Notes: generated by a model from the sequence alone, not told the origin. 64,000 nucleotides of DNA from Monodelphis domestica (GCF_027887165.1 NC_077230.1:343720459-343784458), one strand, 5' to 3'. Positions 36,900 to 48,083 are shown, counted from the first letter of the stretch. Program-made: numbers and translations.

Positions 36900-37072
36900 A
36901 TGTCACCATTTAGAGACAGGGGATCCTGAGTTCAAATCTGACCTCAGACCCTTCCTAGCAGTGTGATCCTGGGCAAGTCACTTAACCTCCATTGCCTAGC
37001 CTTTACCGCTCTTCTGCCTTGGAACCAAAACATGGGATTGATTCTAAAAAGTAAGGTACGGGTTTAAAAAAA
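36900..37072 (+). mobile_element. Type A SINE, 5' truncated
   Basis: Sense copy from tagagacaggggatcctgagtt to an A-rich tail, 120 bp after the MAP6 poly(A) signal. Confidence 0.83.
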
Positions 37073-37074
37073 AT

Positions 37075-38050
37075 TTTTTTTGATTATGGTTTCAGAAATC
37101 AATAAAGTAGCATTAATGAACCTAGCACAACAGCCCCCTCCTCTTCTTGCCTGTAGGCAGTTCCCTTCCCATCTGTTCTCACAGGGATCTGACAAGGTAA
37201 AACAACCTGGAGCTTTTCTACTTACTGTAAAACCTCTTAGATAGTCAGTGTCTCTTGGTATGATACAGGTAATGTGAACTCTGAAAACTGAGAGCAAGCA
37301 GGGATGAGGTACCTCTTTCTGGCAGCCACTTTTCCAATTTCTAGCTGTTTTCAAGTATACTAATTTAGTTGTCTCTTCCCCTAAGGACACAAAGAGCCTG
37401 GGTTTGTAGACTTACAAAACTAGCGGGCAAGGAAGAAAGCATCTGGGTACCATTCGCAGAAGACTTCATATTCAGCTCCCATATATCCCAACACCTCAAA
37501 GTATAGGTCAAAAGATTCCAGAGTGTCCCGCTCAGCTAGAGCCTGGCCATAGTGTCAAGGAAAACTTCTGTCACTGTGTTGCCAGGATATTCTTTCTCTT
37601 TTACCTTGAAAATTCCACTCTGCTCCCCTTAGCTCAACAGTCAGTGCCAACCAATGCTGTCTCCTTTTTAAATCTCCCCAGGTGAATATGTCCTGCAGAT
37701 ATGCCCCAGACCAGGTGATTATGTTGCTGCTAGCCAGGGCCCACCTACTTATTACCCAGGTAATCAGACTCCCTAGGGCCACACTGCATTGTTTCAAAGA
37801 GGTCGCATCTCATTTGCTTTCCTGAGGGCACTGTGAGCTCTGGTCTCTGAGAGTCCATTGGAAAATACAAGACCAGGAGCCTGCTATTCTGCTTTTTATG
37901 GGGAGAGTGGAAGGATACACAAACAAGGAGGCAGACTGGTTCCCTCATTAGCACTATTGCTAACAGCTGCTACCTTCCTGCTCCTTAGCTCAATTTTCCT
38001 GTCTTCCTGAATATAATTTTAAAACAAGCAAATAAAGAGGTGAACTCTTA
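37075..38050. other. Unassigned unique sequence between the two genes
   Basis: On the - strand it has several short, well-composed open stretches (near 37540-37420, 37730-37610 and 37860-37745), but their possible splice phases do not agree and would require introns of about 65 bp. No gene is called. Confidence 0.3.
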
Positions 38051-38051
38051 C

Positions 38052-38640
38052 CCACTGAGGCAGCCAGGTGGTGCCATGGAGCACAGGTCTCTGGGCCTGG
38101 AGTCAATGAGGGGGAGTAGGTGGGGGCAAGAAGGAAAAAATATGAGTAAACAACAGAAAAAGGAGAAAGAAATTAGAAATGACAGCTTCTATCCAGGCAA
38201 TAAACAAAGAGCAAATGAAACAGAGGAGGAGCAAGGAACTTCAAGCAAAAACTCAGGAACTTCAGTGAATTGGGCACAGGCTTTGGAAGGACTCAAAACA
38301 CAATTAAGAAAAAAACAATCAAGAGAGGCTGAAGACAATTGGGAAAAGAACTTAAAAAGCAAAAAATGGTCATCTGGAAACAGAGGCACATGAACTAAAA
38401 CAAGAAAATAGTATCTTAAAAGCCAGGATTGACCAGCTTGAATATGAGGCAAAGAAACTTAAACATGACCTACCAAAAAAAAATAACAGACCAAAAGGAA
38501 AAGGATGACAAAAAAGCCAGGAATGAAATTCAGTCTTCAAATATAACTTCAGATACATGCTAGCTATGTGACCCCAAGCAAATCATGTAACCTCTGTCTA
38601 TTGCAGTTGTTGCAGTTGTCGTGGGAAAAGCATTTCATTT
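38052..38640 (+). mobile_element. Type B-like SINE split by an L1 ORF1 fragment
   Basis: SINE head at 38056-38108 (gaggcagccaggtggtgccatgg, ggcctggagtca) and body at about 38535-38600 (ctagctatgtgaccccaagca). Between them about 425 bp read MSKQQKKEKEIRND and, further on, WAQALEGLKTQLRKKQSREA, a Lys/Glu-rich coiled-coil start typical of marsupial L1 ORF1, then frameshifted. Confidence 0.65.
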
Positions 38641-38679
38641 TATAAACCTTCAAACGTTATTAAAATATGAAGAAAGAAC

Positions 38680-38965
38680 ATAGCATTAATTAAGCAGCTA
38701 CCATGTGCCAGGAACTAGGCTAAGCACTTTTCAAACATCTCTTTTGATCCTCACAACTACCGTGGAAGGGAGGTTCTATTATGATCTCTACTTTACGGTG
38801 GAGGAAATTGAGCTAGACAGAGATCTATCACTAATATCACGAATCTCTAGACAGTGATTTGCGCAGTCACAGACCCAGTAAATGTCTGAAGCTGGATTTG
38901 AACTCAAGTCTTCCTGACTGTAGATAGGCCCAGTATTCTATCCACTGTACCATCATGCTGCCTCT
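38680..38965 (-). repeat. MIR-type SINE
   Basis: Antisense: catgtgccaggaactaggct, tggaggaaattgagctagac, ctggatttgaactcaagtcttcc, tgctgcctc. Confidence 0.7.
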
Positions 38966-39059
38966 GAGCAAAAGCTAAAAGCTGGGTCAGGAGACTAGCC
39001 AGGAACAATGAAGTAAGAGCCAGAGGAAGGCTATGTATAGGAACGCTATGGAAAGAGAT

Positions 39060-40588
39060 CACATCATCTCAGGGGTGGAAGGGCCCTTAGGAGGTCATCT
39101 AGGATTACCCAGACCTGAACAGGAACACTTTCTAAATCCTCCCTGTGTAGCACCCCTTCTAAGCTGACCCTCTAAACCATCTCCCACACCAGCAACTGAT
39201 AACTTCTCCCCTTAGGGATCTAGGGGTAATCTAGAACAGTTGGGATTTTTAATGCTATCCCTTGAGAGCCCCCATCTGGGGGCTTCATAAGGAAGAGCAC
39301 ACCAGATGATTAAAAATTAACCAGTGAGATAGCCCTACTATCAATTAACCAGTTGAAATCAATGAACTTTTACTGAACTTTTACTGAGAAGGCATAGCAG
39401 GAGGAGAAAGCAAAAATGCCCCCTCCAGACTTTAGGCATCCCCCTCCTTTGCATATGCTCAATTCCCAGGGGAGACTGGGCTCAGCTTGAAAGCACAAAG
39501 GTAGTGAACTCATGTGGCCAGAGTAGGGAGGAGGACCTCAAGACTTCTAGCCCAAGGAGTCATTTTCTCTCTTCTTTGAGAACCCCAAGTTCACTTCTGA
39601 GACTGGCATCTCAGCTGCGCTAGCTCCTTGTCAGATTGAATGGCTCAGCTGATAGGTCAATCCACTGGTAAGCTGGGTCAGTCCTGTGCTCAGTTGGATT
39701 AAGGAGGTTGTCCATTGTCTACATTGGGTGCTCTATCAGGCTCAGCTGCTGCCACCAGGCTCCCGGTGTCACCTCAGATGGCCTTGAAGGATCTACCAGT
39801 CTCACCAGTTGCCAGGGCACTACCATCTCAAAATATGCCCTTACCTCTGCTCAGCAAAGAATAACCACAAAAGAAGTAGGCACCAGTCCTTAAAGGACAC
39901 ATAATGGGGGGAGATGAGGCAGCAGAAACCACTGTTCCTGCCCCAATGAAGACTCAGACAATTTCTGTTTCCCTAAATGCCAAGAAGGGAAAGTACAAAA
40001 AGGGCTGAGAAAGAAAGTATATCGATCCTTTTGTGCGCAGACCCAGCTCTGTCTCTATCATTAGTCTTCCTGGCACCAAAAGCCAAACAGAAAACTCCTT
40101 CCCATATCTCATGGCTAGAAGAAGGATGGAAACCAGCAAATGTTACCCATGTTCTGTAAACCCCATCAGGAAGAACGTACGTATAATATAATACTGTCCA
40201 GTATTCCTGCATTGCTGTAAGGGCTGGGCTATTTTAGCCATGACTGTAATAAGTCAGTCCCCCATTCTACCTAAGAAACCACCACTCAGTTTTCATTAAA
40301 AGTCCGCAGTCATGGGGAACTCACTACTTCTCAAAATGTAGCAGTGGGCAATCCTCACATCAAGCCATCAGTAGCAAAGAGATTAGAGAATTCACAAAAG
40401 CCACAGATCTGGTCTGTCAGGCACTCCAAAGAATAGAAGAGAGGGGGAGATTTTGAAATTGCTTACCTCTGCCAGAAAGCCTTTTAGGCTACTCCACTTC
40501 AGTAGGAATAAGTGACTGGCTTCCCAAAATGGGGCCCACCCAGAACCTAGATGGCATAGGATATTGTAGTTTAGCAACTGGCAAATTT
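39060..40588. other. Unassigned intergenic sequence
   Basis: MIR-like traces at 39060-39250 (gaagggcccttaggaggtcatct). The rest has no supported gene; open frames of 60-80 codons look random. Confidence 0.35.
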
Positions 40589-40589
40589 A

Positions 40590-40745
40590 GTCATTTAAGG
40601 ATCTAAGTTGAATCCCCTACAACTTCTTACTTATGTGACCTTAGACAAGTCACTTAACCTATGTTGGCCTCAGTTCCCTCATGGAGAAAATGAAGGGGTT
40701 CAACTCTGAGATCTCTTTCTAGCTCTAAATTTATGATTCTTAAGA
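40590..40745 (+). repeat. MIR-type SINE
   Basis: Sense: ttatgtgaccttagacaagtcactta, ggcctcagttccctcatgg, ending ctctaaatttatgattct. Confidence 0.7.
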
Positions 40746-40756
40746 CCTAAGTCAGA

Positions 40757-40922
40757 CCTTCCTTCCTTCTTTCTTTCTTTCTTTTCCTTCCTTCCTTCCT
40801 TCCTTCCTTCCTTCCTTCCTTCCTTCCTTCCTTCCTTCCTTCCTTCCTTCCTTCCTTCCTTCCTTCCTTCCTTCCTTCCTTCCTTCCTTCCTTCCTTCCT
40901 TCCTTCCTTCCTTCCTTTCTTA
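40757..40922. repeat. (TTCC)n microsatellite
   Basis: About 165 bp, with a (TTTC) patch near 40770-40785, directly after a SINE tail. Confidence 0.98.
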
Positions 40923-41182
40923 TCTTCTAAGACATGACCTCTGTAACTACAAGAGCCCAGCACATCAACTTCCCCAAACTCAGTGGGCTCATGTAATAAT
41001 CACCAGCATCTGGCCCAGGTCTCTGGATGCCATTTTAAACAGCCCTGTTTTTAATTTTTAAATAGGCAATGCCAGGGAACAATTGGGAAACAACTGCTCC
41101 CCAGTAGCTGGTCAGTCTGCAATAACCCCTTCCTTGTGTAGAAAGCAAAGACTCCTTTCTGCAAAAATGACTGACAGGGACA

Positions 41183-41655
41183 TGTGACACAGAATCACAT
41201 GGGAGCCTGGGTCAAGATTCTAAGGTCCCAACTGAAACCAGACTTCTGGGGGAAGCTTTGGGAGTAGCTGAGATTTCCATCTTTCTACAAGGTTTCTGGC
41301 CCTTTTTGAGATACCAGCTTGAGAGGAGAAAACCTGCTTGAACTGGCTGCTGGCAGCTGGGCAGAAGACCAAAGAAGAGCCATCCCTTCTCTGCTGGACC
41401 TACTTTGGACTTCACCTCTGGGATCTTGGCTCATTTACTGGGCTCTGTTTTGTGAGGTTCTGTTTGGGGGGAACTTAACTTATTTAGCCTAGATAAGATA
41501 GCCATTGGGATTGTATTAAGGGAATTTAGGTTTGGGGATAAGATTAAGAACTTTTCCTAATCCTTTGTTACCCTCCTTCCTCTCCCATCAATAAACTTAA
41601 AATATTTAGGTGTTTCCCTCTTGTCTCTGTCCCTTAAAGAATCCCTTAAACACTT
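41183..41655 (+). mobile_element. LTR-like segment with AATAAA
   Basis: Unique-looking 470 bp beginning TGTGACACAG with an AATAAA at 41590-41595 followed within about 60 bp by a GT/T-rich run and cccttaaacac. The layout resembles a retroviral LTR but no clear CA end or target-site duplication was found. Confidence 0.3.
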
Positions 41656-41774
41656 GACACCCATCTCTCTATGTGTTTCCATGCGGAGTTCAGTCCAAAT
41701 GAATTCAACAAGTATTTCACTCTTTACTTCCTCAGTAATAATTCTAAAAGAAACAGGCAAGGGCTCCTCGATTA

Positions 41775-41890
41775 GGATTAAGAGTCTTGCCCAGGGTTAC
41801 ACAGCTAGGAAGTGTCTGAGGACAAATCTGAACCTAGGACTTCCCGGTTATAGTTCTGGGCTCTATCCACTGAGCCACCTGGCTGACCCA
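41775..41890 (-). mobile_element. Type A SINE, 5' half
   Basis: Antisense from taagagtcttgcccagggtt to ctgagccacctggctgaccc. Confidence 0.8.
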
Positions 41891-42274
41891 ACAAGTATTT
41901 ATTGAAGTTTAGGTTGGCCTTGGATCTAGCTACTTCAGAGGTAATCTGCCTGGACCTACTTTCCAAGTCCCGTAAGCATGCATCCATTTTGAGGCTGAGA
42001 AAAACTAAGGCAAGAAATATCTTAACCCAAGTTTTGATGTGGAACAAGAAGTTAAACCTTCCCAGTATGATAATTGCTGCCCCACACTAGCCTGAAACAT
42101 CAAGCAAAGGTCAGTCCAGGGCTTTATTTATTCTCTACATACTCACATGCCTATAAGAGAGATCACAGAAAAGCAAAAGACATAAATGAATGAGGGAACC
42201 CAGAGCCATCACACCACTTGATTCCTTTGGGGTCCTATTTACACTGAATCTGAGATTCTAAAACTGTGATTCCA

Positions 42275-42448
42275 AGATCTAGGCCTGGACTCAAGAGGAC
42301 CTGGATTCAGATTTGGTTACAAGCACTTCTTAGCTGTGTGACCCTGGGCAAGTCACTTAACCCCAGGTGCCTAGCCCTTATCACTCTTCTGCCTTGGAAC
42401 AGATTCTTAGCATCAATTCTAAGATAGAAGGTAAGGGTTTAAAAAATT
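42275..42448 (+). mobile_element. SINE (type A body)
   Basis: Sense from taggcctggactcaagagg to gatagaaggtaagggtttaaa. Confidence 0.83.
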
Positions 42449-42884
42449 GTATTCCAGCATCCTAGGATTTTAGCATGAAATTTTAGTGCAATTTTAGCAC
42501 AAATACCTAAGCCCAGGAGAATTTGTCATTTTTACTATTCATTAATAGCAGCAGGGTTAGCCCTGGACAAAGTTTTAAATGAAGTGTCTGAAGCTCATGT
42601 TTCAGTCTCTTTCTTCTCCTTCCTTTGGTCCTCCCCTGCTCTGCTTCTCAGACTGAGAAAGCAGAGAGTTCTTTTTAATTTTTTTTGGAGGAGGGAGAGA
42701 GCTGTCTTTGCTTCTTCTTTTTCTTTTCCTTTCTTTTTCCCCCAAAAAAGGTGAGAGAGAACAACACTGACCACCCCCCCCCCCCCCTTAAGGAATGAAG
42801 TACTAATGATGCAATTTCAGGTTTGATAGAGAGGCAGGAATTCTTGGTCAGCAGGACCTTCCTCTATTAGTGATTCATGGATTT

Positions 42885-42995
42885 GCAGACGGAAAGGACC
42901 AAATGTACCATCCAGACCAACCCTCTCATTTTCTAGGTGAATGAGCTAAGGCCCAGGTGGTTAAGGGACTGGCCCAAAGTCTCATATGTAATAAA
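42885..42995 (-). repeat. MIR remnant
   Basis: Antisense: cctctcattttctaggtgaatgagc, then gactggcccaaagtc. Confidence 0.5.
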
Positions 42996-43185
42996 TTACA
43001 TCTCTTTTGAAAACTTGAAAGTGCATATAGAAGCACTAGGTAGTACTATTATTATCACTTCTAGACTATAAGTTCCCTAACCATAGGGACAAAAGCTTTT
43101 AAATCTTCGTATTTTTTTCAGGTCCTGTGCAAAGATAATAGGTGTGGGAATGAGAAAGTATGAGAGGGATGGAGAGAGTGGTTGA

Positions 43186-43381
43186 GGGAAGGAAGGAAGG
43201 AAGGAAGGAAGGAAGGAAGGAAGGAAGGAAGGAAGGAAGGAAGGAAGGAAGGAAGGAAGGAAGGAAGGAAGGAAGGAAGGAAGGAAGGAACAAAGGAAGG
43301 AAGGAAGGAAGGAAGGAAGGAAGGAAGGAAGGAAGGAAGGAAGGAAGGAAGGAAGGAAGGAAGGAAGGAAGGAAGGAAGGA
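43186..43381. repeat. (GGAA)n microsatellite
   Basis: About 195 bp, with one imperfection (gaacaaagg) near 43288. Its open frames on both strands are artefacts. Confidence 0.98.
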
Positions 43382-44039
43382 ATATACAATAGCTGAGTAA
43401 CTTCCATCTTTGGGCCCATAATTAACTTTTTGACCTAGAGCCAGCTGGAGAGGCAAGGAAAAAGACAAAAGCAGAGATAGGCACAGAGAAGTAGACATGG
43501 GTAGAAAGGCAAAGAGAGGCAGAGAGGCATGAGGTAGGAGGAGAGGGGGAAACAAAGAAAGACAGATGGAACCAAGCCCTGATGACAGGATAATGTGCTT
43601 GTGGAATTCTCAAGTTCCAGCCCTTAAGCTTCTGTCTCCTCTTGTCTCTGTAGTCTTCCCTCTTCTTTCTTCTTCATTTCTTTGTTTCTCCCACAGAGCT
43701 ATAAATGTATCTCCCTAAGGAGCTTTCACAATTCACCTGGCTCTGATTATCGCATCTTCTTCTAGCTCTAAGCAGGTCTCTTGTTTGTAGGTGGCTATGG
43801 AGGGTGTGCAGGTATTTTTTCTGTGTGTGCCCAGGCTCCCTTTGCCTACACAAGTGTCCAGGTAAATGTTTAACCACTGTTGTTCTGGGGGGAAAGAGTA
43901 CCTATGGACATTCTTAAGTTCGGTCTGCATTATTCATGTTTTCTTAAGTCTAGACAATAAACAGAACAATAAATCAAGCCAAGATTTGTGTGTGGTATTT
44001 ACAGATTTCCAAAGTGTAAATGCTCACGCAGAAAATTTA

Positions 44040-44335
44040 ACAATAGTTTGAGCAGGACACCCCTCTGCCCTTGGACCAGGGCTTCCTGAAAGCAGGGGCT
44101 GCATCTCCATGTCCTAAAAACAGAACTCCTTGAAGGGAAGGGCTGTGTCTCCCCACTTTAGCCCCTTTAGAGACGCCCTAAAGGCAGAGAGTGTGACTCT
44201 TCTCATATATGAGGGTTTTTCAGAGCAGTGCCTTATCTCCAGACCTCAGACAAGGAAGTCACTGAGGGAAGAGCCATATTTCCTTCTCCTGATTTAGGAT
44301 TTTCTGAGGATGGGGCAGAGGTTGTGTCTACCCCT
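44040..44335. repeat. Degenerate tandem repeat of an L2-end motif
   Basis: Five diverged units, each with the form 'ttcctgaaagcaggggctgcatctcc' / 'ccttgaagggaagggctgtgtctcc', spaced about 55-65 bp. The motif resembles the L2 3' end (ctccttgagggcagggactgt). Confidence 0.5.
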
Positions 44336-44349
44336 CAAATTAGGAGAGA

Positions 44350-44492
44350 AATTATAGGTCACCATTTTACAGATGAGGAAACTGAGACTTAGAGAGATTA
44401 AGTAATTTGCCTAAAGTCATAGAAACTGCAAATGGCAAAGGTGGGATTTGAACTCTAGATCTCTGGCTCCAAATCTAAGAACACCCCTCTGA
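44350..44492 (-). repeat. MIR remnant
   Basis: Antisense: attttacagatgaggaaactgagac, gtgggatttgaactctagatctctgg. Confidence 0.7.
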
Positions 44493-44569
44493 TACCCTCT
44501 CAAAATCCTTTTTTTTCCCCCTTTGGTTTTCCTCCATGCTATGTAGAGCAGGACTGGATTCTTCTTTCT

Positions 44570-44742
44570 TTCTTTAATTTCTTTATTAGCAATTACATGT
44601 TATAACAGATTTCCACACATTTTCCTAAGCTATATGATTGAACTTATCTCTCTTCCTCCCGGTGCTGGCAGGCCATTCAATCTGGGTTATACATGTATTA
44701 TTGTATATACAAGTTCTTTGGACCTAACTCAGAGTCTGTTAC
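44570..44742 (-). mobile_element. L1 3'UTR fragment
   Basis: Antisense: attacatgttataacagatttcc, then ggccattcaatctgggttatacatg. Confidence 0.65.
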
Positions 44743-45458
44743 TGGCAGCCTCCGTTGCCATGCCGAGCCCCCCTCCAGTCTCTGTATCAGACTCCAAAGG
44801 GAGGCCAATGGGGAGGACATCCAATTCCTACTAAATGCCTTCTTCCCAAAGATCTCATCCCCGTCTCCCTCCCTTTCAAGTCCCCAAGAAAGCAGTGTGT
44901 CTGCTTCTCCCTGTCCCCGACTCAAAGAATTCAGATTCTCAGGGTTAACAGGAGCCTCAGAGGGCCTCTTCAAGTTGTTCTGAAAAAGAATCTCCCTGGA
45001 CCACGTAGTGAGTGAACGGGCATCCAGTTTGAGGCGAATGATGGCTAGGGAGGGACTAGAGCAGGGGTGAGGGGCCTCTTCTCTAGCCTTCCCCCGAAAC
45101 CCACTGCTAGCTCAGGATGACGGAGAGCAAGACAGAAGCAAAAGGCCCAAATGAGAGAGAGAAGAAAAATTGGGTCAGGAGTAGAGAAGAGAGGCAGAGA
45201 CAGGCAGGTGTTTAGCTTGAAATGGAAATGATTTAGGTAGCAAAGGACTGATATTTTGCTTCTGAGAGACCCCAGGAGATGCTTGAACAGCACCTGTTTC
45301 CCCCCCTGAGAATCCCCGACAGTCAGAGTCATGTAGGGAAAGGTGTCCTAGAGACCTGGATTCTATTCCCAGCTTTGCCACTGACTGCTCAACTCTGAGC
45401 ACCGTCCATTCTTCTTGGTTTCTTCTGTTGAGGATAGTTAACTCTCCCTGAATCTTTC

Positions 45459-45671
45459 TCTTTAAAACCCTTACCTTATGCTTAGAATCAATACTGGGTA
45501 TTGGTTCCAAGACAGAAGAGCAGTAAGGGTCAGGCAATGAGGGTTAGGTGACTTGCCCAGGGTCACACAGATAGGAAGTATCTGAGGTCAGATTTGCACC
45601 CAGGACCCCTTGATTTTAGGCCTGGCTTTCTATCCACTGAACCACTGAAAGTGCCCCACTGAAAGTGCTCC
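45459..45671 (-). mobile_element. Type A SINE with 18 bp target-site duplication
   Basis: Complete antisense copy flanked by actctccctgaatctttc at 45441-45458 and 45672-45689. Confidence 0.95.
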
Positions 45672-45932
45672 ACTCTCCCTGAATCTTTCATACAGGCTTT
45701 TGAGAGTCACTTGACAAAAAGATTCAGCTAAACTGGTACAAGACCATTCTACCTCTAGCTTCAAGGAAGGCCCTAATCTACCCTCCCCCTGGTCTCTATT
45801 GCTATTAAGCCTACTTCTCCCACTCCTATTAATTCAAAGCTAAGATATGAATGACGAAGTACATCTGAGTGAGAATTTTACCAGAGATGTGCATTTTAAC
45901 AAAAATCCAAGCCTTCAGCTTGTCTATGATTC

Positions 45933-46158
45933 TTTAAAAAAAATTTTTTTTTACGTCCTTATCTTCCATCTTAGTATCAATACTGTGTATTGGTTCCAAG
46001 GCAGAAAGAAGAGCAGTAAGGGCTAGGCAGTGGGGGTCAAGTGACTTGCCCAGGGTCACACAGCTGGGAAGTGTCTGAGGCCAGATTTAAACCCAGGACC
46101 CCAACGTTGTCTCCAGACCTGGCTCTCTCAATCCACTGAGCCACCTAGCTGCCCCTTT
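45933..46158 (-). mobile_element. Type A SINE
   Basis: Complete antisense copy. A 'tgattctt' repeat on both sides may be the target-site duplication. Confidence 0.92.
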
Positions 46159-46494
46159 CTGATTCTTGCCCCTTAGGTCCCTCTAGACTAGCATTCCTAA
46201 AACTCAGCTCTTATCACAAACTTCCTGGGCTCAGAGACCTTCCTTGGTTTACAGGACAAAGTCCAGATTCCTAATCCCAGCATGCAACGCCCCACAATGC
46301 ATCCCCAATCCTGCTCTCCATCCTATGGTCTCCAACAAGTTCCTCACGTGCATGCCTATTTGAACGCTAAAGACTAAGACCTGGACAAGAGTTTTAATAT
46401 TGTAAACTTGTGTCCCTCTGGGCACTGTCATTCTATCTTTGGTAGAGCCACACACCTACCTTATTCTGTATTTGATCTCTCATCCAGGTGGCTA

Positions 46495-46630
46495 CTACAG
46501 CACAGTATACCTTTGCCAAGAAAACCCCAAATGGGGTCCCAAAGAGTCGGACACAACTGAAACAACCGAATACCAAAGAAGTGCCCGGCTCATGGTAGAT
46601 ACTTAATAAATACTTGTTATCTGGACTTGA
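46495..46630 (+). repeat. Type B SINE 3' end and L2 tail
   Basis: Sense tcgcaccaaag-like end: accccaaatggggtcccaaagagtcggacacaact, then gcccggctcatggtagatac and acttaataaatacttgtta. Confidence 0.7.
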
Positions 46631-46639
46631 CTGAGCCAC

Positions 46640-47038
46640 CAAGATGATTCGAGGCCCCAAGTTCATGCTATACAGAATTAGTTGAAGAAACTAGATGTTT
46701 AGCCTGGAGAAATCCTGGGGAGGACTTTTATAGTATTTAAACTATACTCCTATGGAACGATGATGAAGTAGACTCCTTTAGTTTGGCCCTAGAGGGAAGA
46801 AATAGGGAGTGATGGAGGGGGAAGTTGAAGAGATATGAATTTAGGAAAAACTTCCTAACAATTAAACTTGTCCAAAGGGCAATAGACTACTTGGGAGGTT
46901 ATCAAGTTCCCCTGCCATGGAGGTCTTTGAGTAAAAGTTGGATGGTCGCGTGTCTTAAGTTGTAGAGGGGATTCTCAGGAATGAATCGGGCTACATGACC
47001 CAGGGACCCTCCCAGCTCTATTATTCCAAACTTCTGTG
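46640..47038 (+). mobile_element. CR1/L3-like LINE 3' end
   Basis: Sense: gatgtttagcctggagaaatc, ggaaaaacttcctaacaatta, ccatggaggtctttgagtaa, gttgtagaggggattctc, ending ccagctctattattcc. It lies just beyond the poly(A) signal of the PYRIN-domain gene. Confidence 0.8.
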
Positions 47039-47143
47039 ACATGATCTTTAGATGTTATGATCTTAAGATTCTAAAATGTTATGATTCCATGGTTTTCAAA
47101 CTCCCTATTTCTCTAAGCACTCCCAGTGACTTGAGTGTAAGAT

Positions 47144-47149
47144 TTTATT
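47144..47149 (-). terminator. Candidate poly(A) signal of the PYRIN-domain gene
   Basis: AATAAA on the - strand lies about 50 bases past the TAA of the acidic exon. It is embedded in an AT-rich stretch (gaataataaaatc), so a chance match is possible, but the distance suits a short 3'UTR. Confidence 0.45.
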
Positions 47150-47198
47150 ATTCTATATCATCTTCATCATCTCTTTTCCAGTGTTTTCCATTATCATC

Positions 47199-47329
47199 TT
47201 ACTCCTCTTCATCATCATCCGTTTCATCATCTTCATCACTTTCATCCTCTTCGTCATCATCTGTGTCATCTTCATCACTTTCACCCTCATCACTTTCATC
47301 TTTGTCATCATCATTCTCATCACTTCCTT
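47199..47329 (-). CDS. Acidic C-terminal exon of the PYRIN-domain gene
   Basis: On the - strand an acceptor (cctttctttttcag) opens a frame at 47329 whose two first bases complete the split codon left by the PYD exon (G|AA, Glu). It runs 42 codons to TAA at 47201-47199. Of those 42 residues, 32 are Asp or Glu, in runs such as DENDDDKDESDEGE and ETDDDEEE, encoded by imperfect GAT/GAA/AGT triplets. Joined to the PYD exon it predicts a 131-residue PYD protein with an acidic tail. A second reading is possible: the sequence GAGTAAGA at the end also fits a donor (exon end 47203, phase 2), which would lead to further exons I could not find. The in-frame continuation with exact phase match and a clean acceptor argues for a real exon, though a GAT-type microsatellite next to an acceptor-like T tract could mimic it. 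Confidence 0.65.
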
Positions 47330-47579
47330 CTGAAAAAGAAAGGAACATTTTTAAAAGTCCAATTCCTTTGTTGATATGAAACAAAAATGTCCTTCCTTAG
47401 ATTTAAGATGGAAGTCCATCACTGAGTCCACGCCCCTTCAATTTCCATTGGGATAAATGGATTTGAACCCAGGTCTTCCTGACTCAGTTCACCGCTATCA
47501 TAGTACTCTTCTGGTTTACAACCTACAAGAGTGCTAGTTATAAGGAATGGATTTTTAATTCAATGAGCAGCATAAAAGA

Positions 47580-47825
47580 GTAAGGGGAAGCTAGGAGGTG
47601 CCACAGTACACAGAGTGCTCGTCCTTGAGTCATGAAGACCTGTGTTTAAATCCAACCTCAGATGGTCATGTTACATGTGGGCAAGTCACTTTACCCTGTT
47701 TGCCTCAGTTTCTTCATCTGTAAAATTAATTGGAGAAGAAAATGGCAAACCACTCTAGTATCTTTACCAAGAAAACTCCAAATGGGGTCATGATATGACT
47801 AAAATTACAGAATGACAACAAATAA
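47580..47825 (+). mobile_element. Type B SINE in the PYRIN-gene intron
   Basis: Full sense copy, ggggaagctaggaggtgcca to cagaatgacaaca. Confidence 0.85.
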
Positions 47826-48083
47826 AGAGTAAACAGAATGCTGAACTTGGAGACAGATGATGTGGGTTGTAGTCTCAGTTCTGAACATTTACTACTAATA
47901 CTGCACACACTAAGCCTATATGGCCCCACCAGTAAAACGAGCCTAATAATTCCACCCACTCCACTGAATTTCACCATCTCAGAACTAGAAAGGACCCCCA
48001 CCCTGGCCAATCCACACGTAAATAAGAGGACTCTACCCTAATATCCTCCAATAAATGGCCATCCTGTCTCTACTGAATTAAAA

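Noticed and set aside
37064..37954. Linking three short - strand open stretches into a multi-exon gene
   Set aside because: Candidate junction phases disagree and the introns would be about 65 bp.
38040..38393. 117-codon Lys/Glu-rich frame as a host gene
   Set aside because: Matches the start of marsupial L1 ORF1 and interrupts a SINE.
43099..43555. Open frames around the GGAA repeat
   Set aside because: Microsatellite artefacts.
44698..44992. - strand exon candidate after ctttttcag (reads NNLKRPSEAPVNPENLN...) as the next exon of the PYD gene
   Set aside because: The phase needed after the acidic exon's donor gives an early stop (ACA ACT TGA), and the frame runs into an L1 3'UTR; no donor is convincing.
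45045..45537. 95- and 120-codon - strand frames
   Set aside because: The 120-codon one overlaps a type A SINE; neither has supported splice sites or family motifs.
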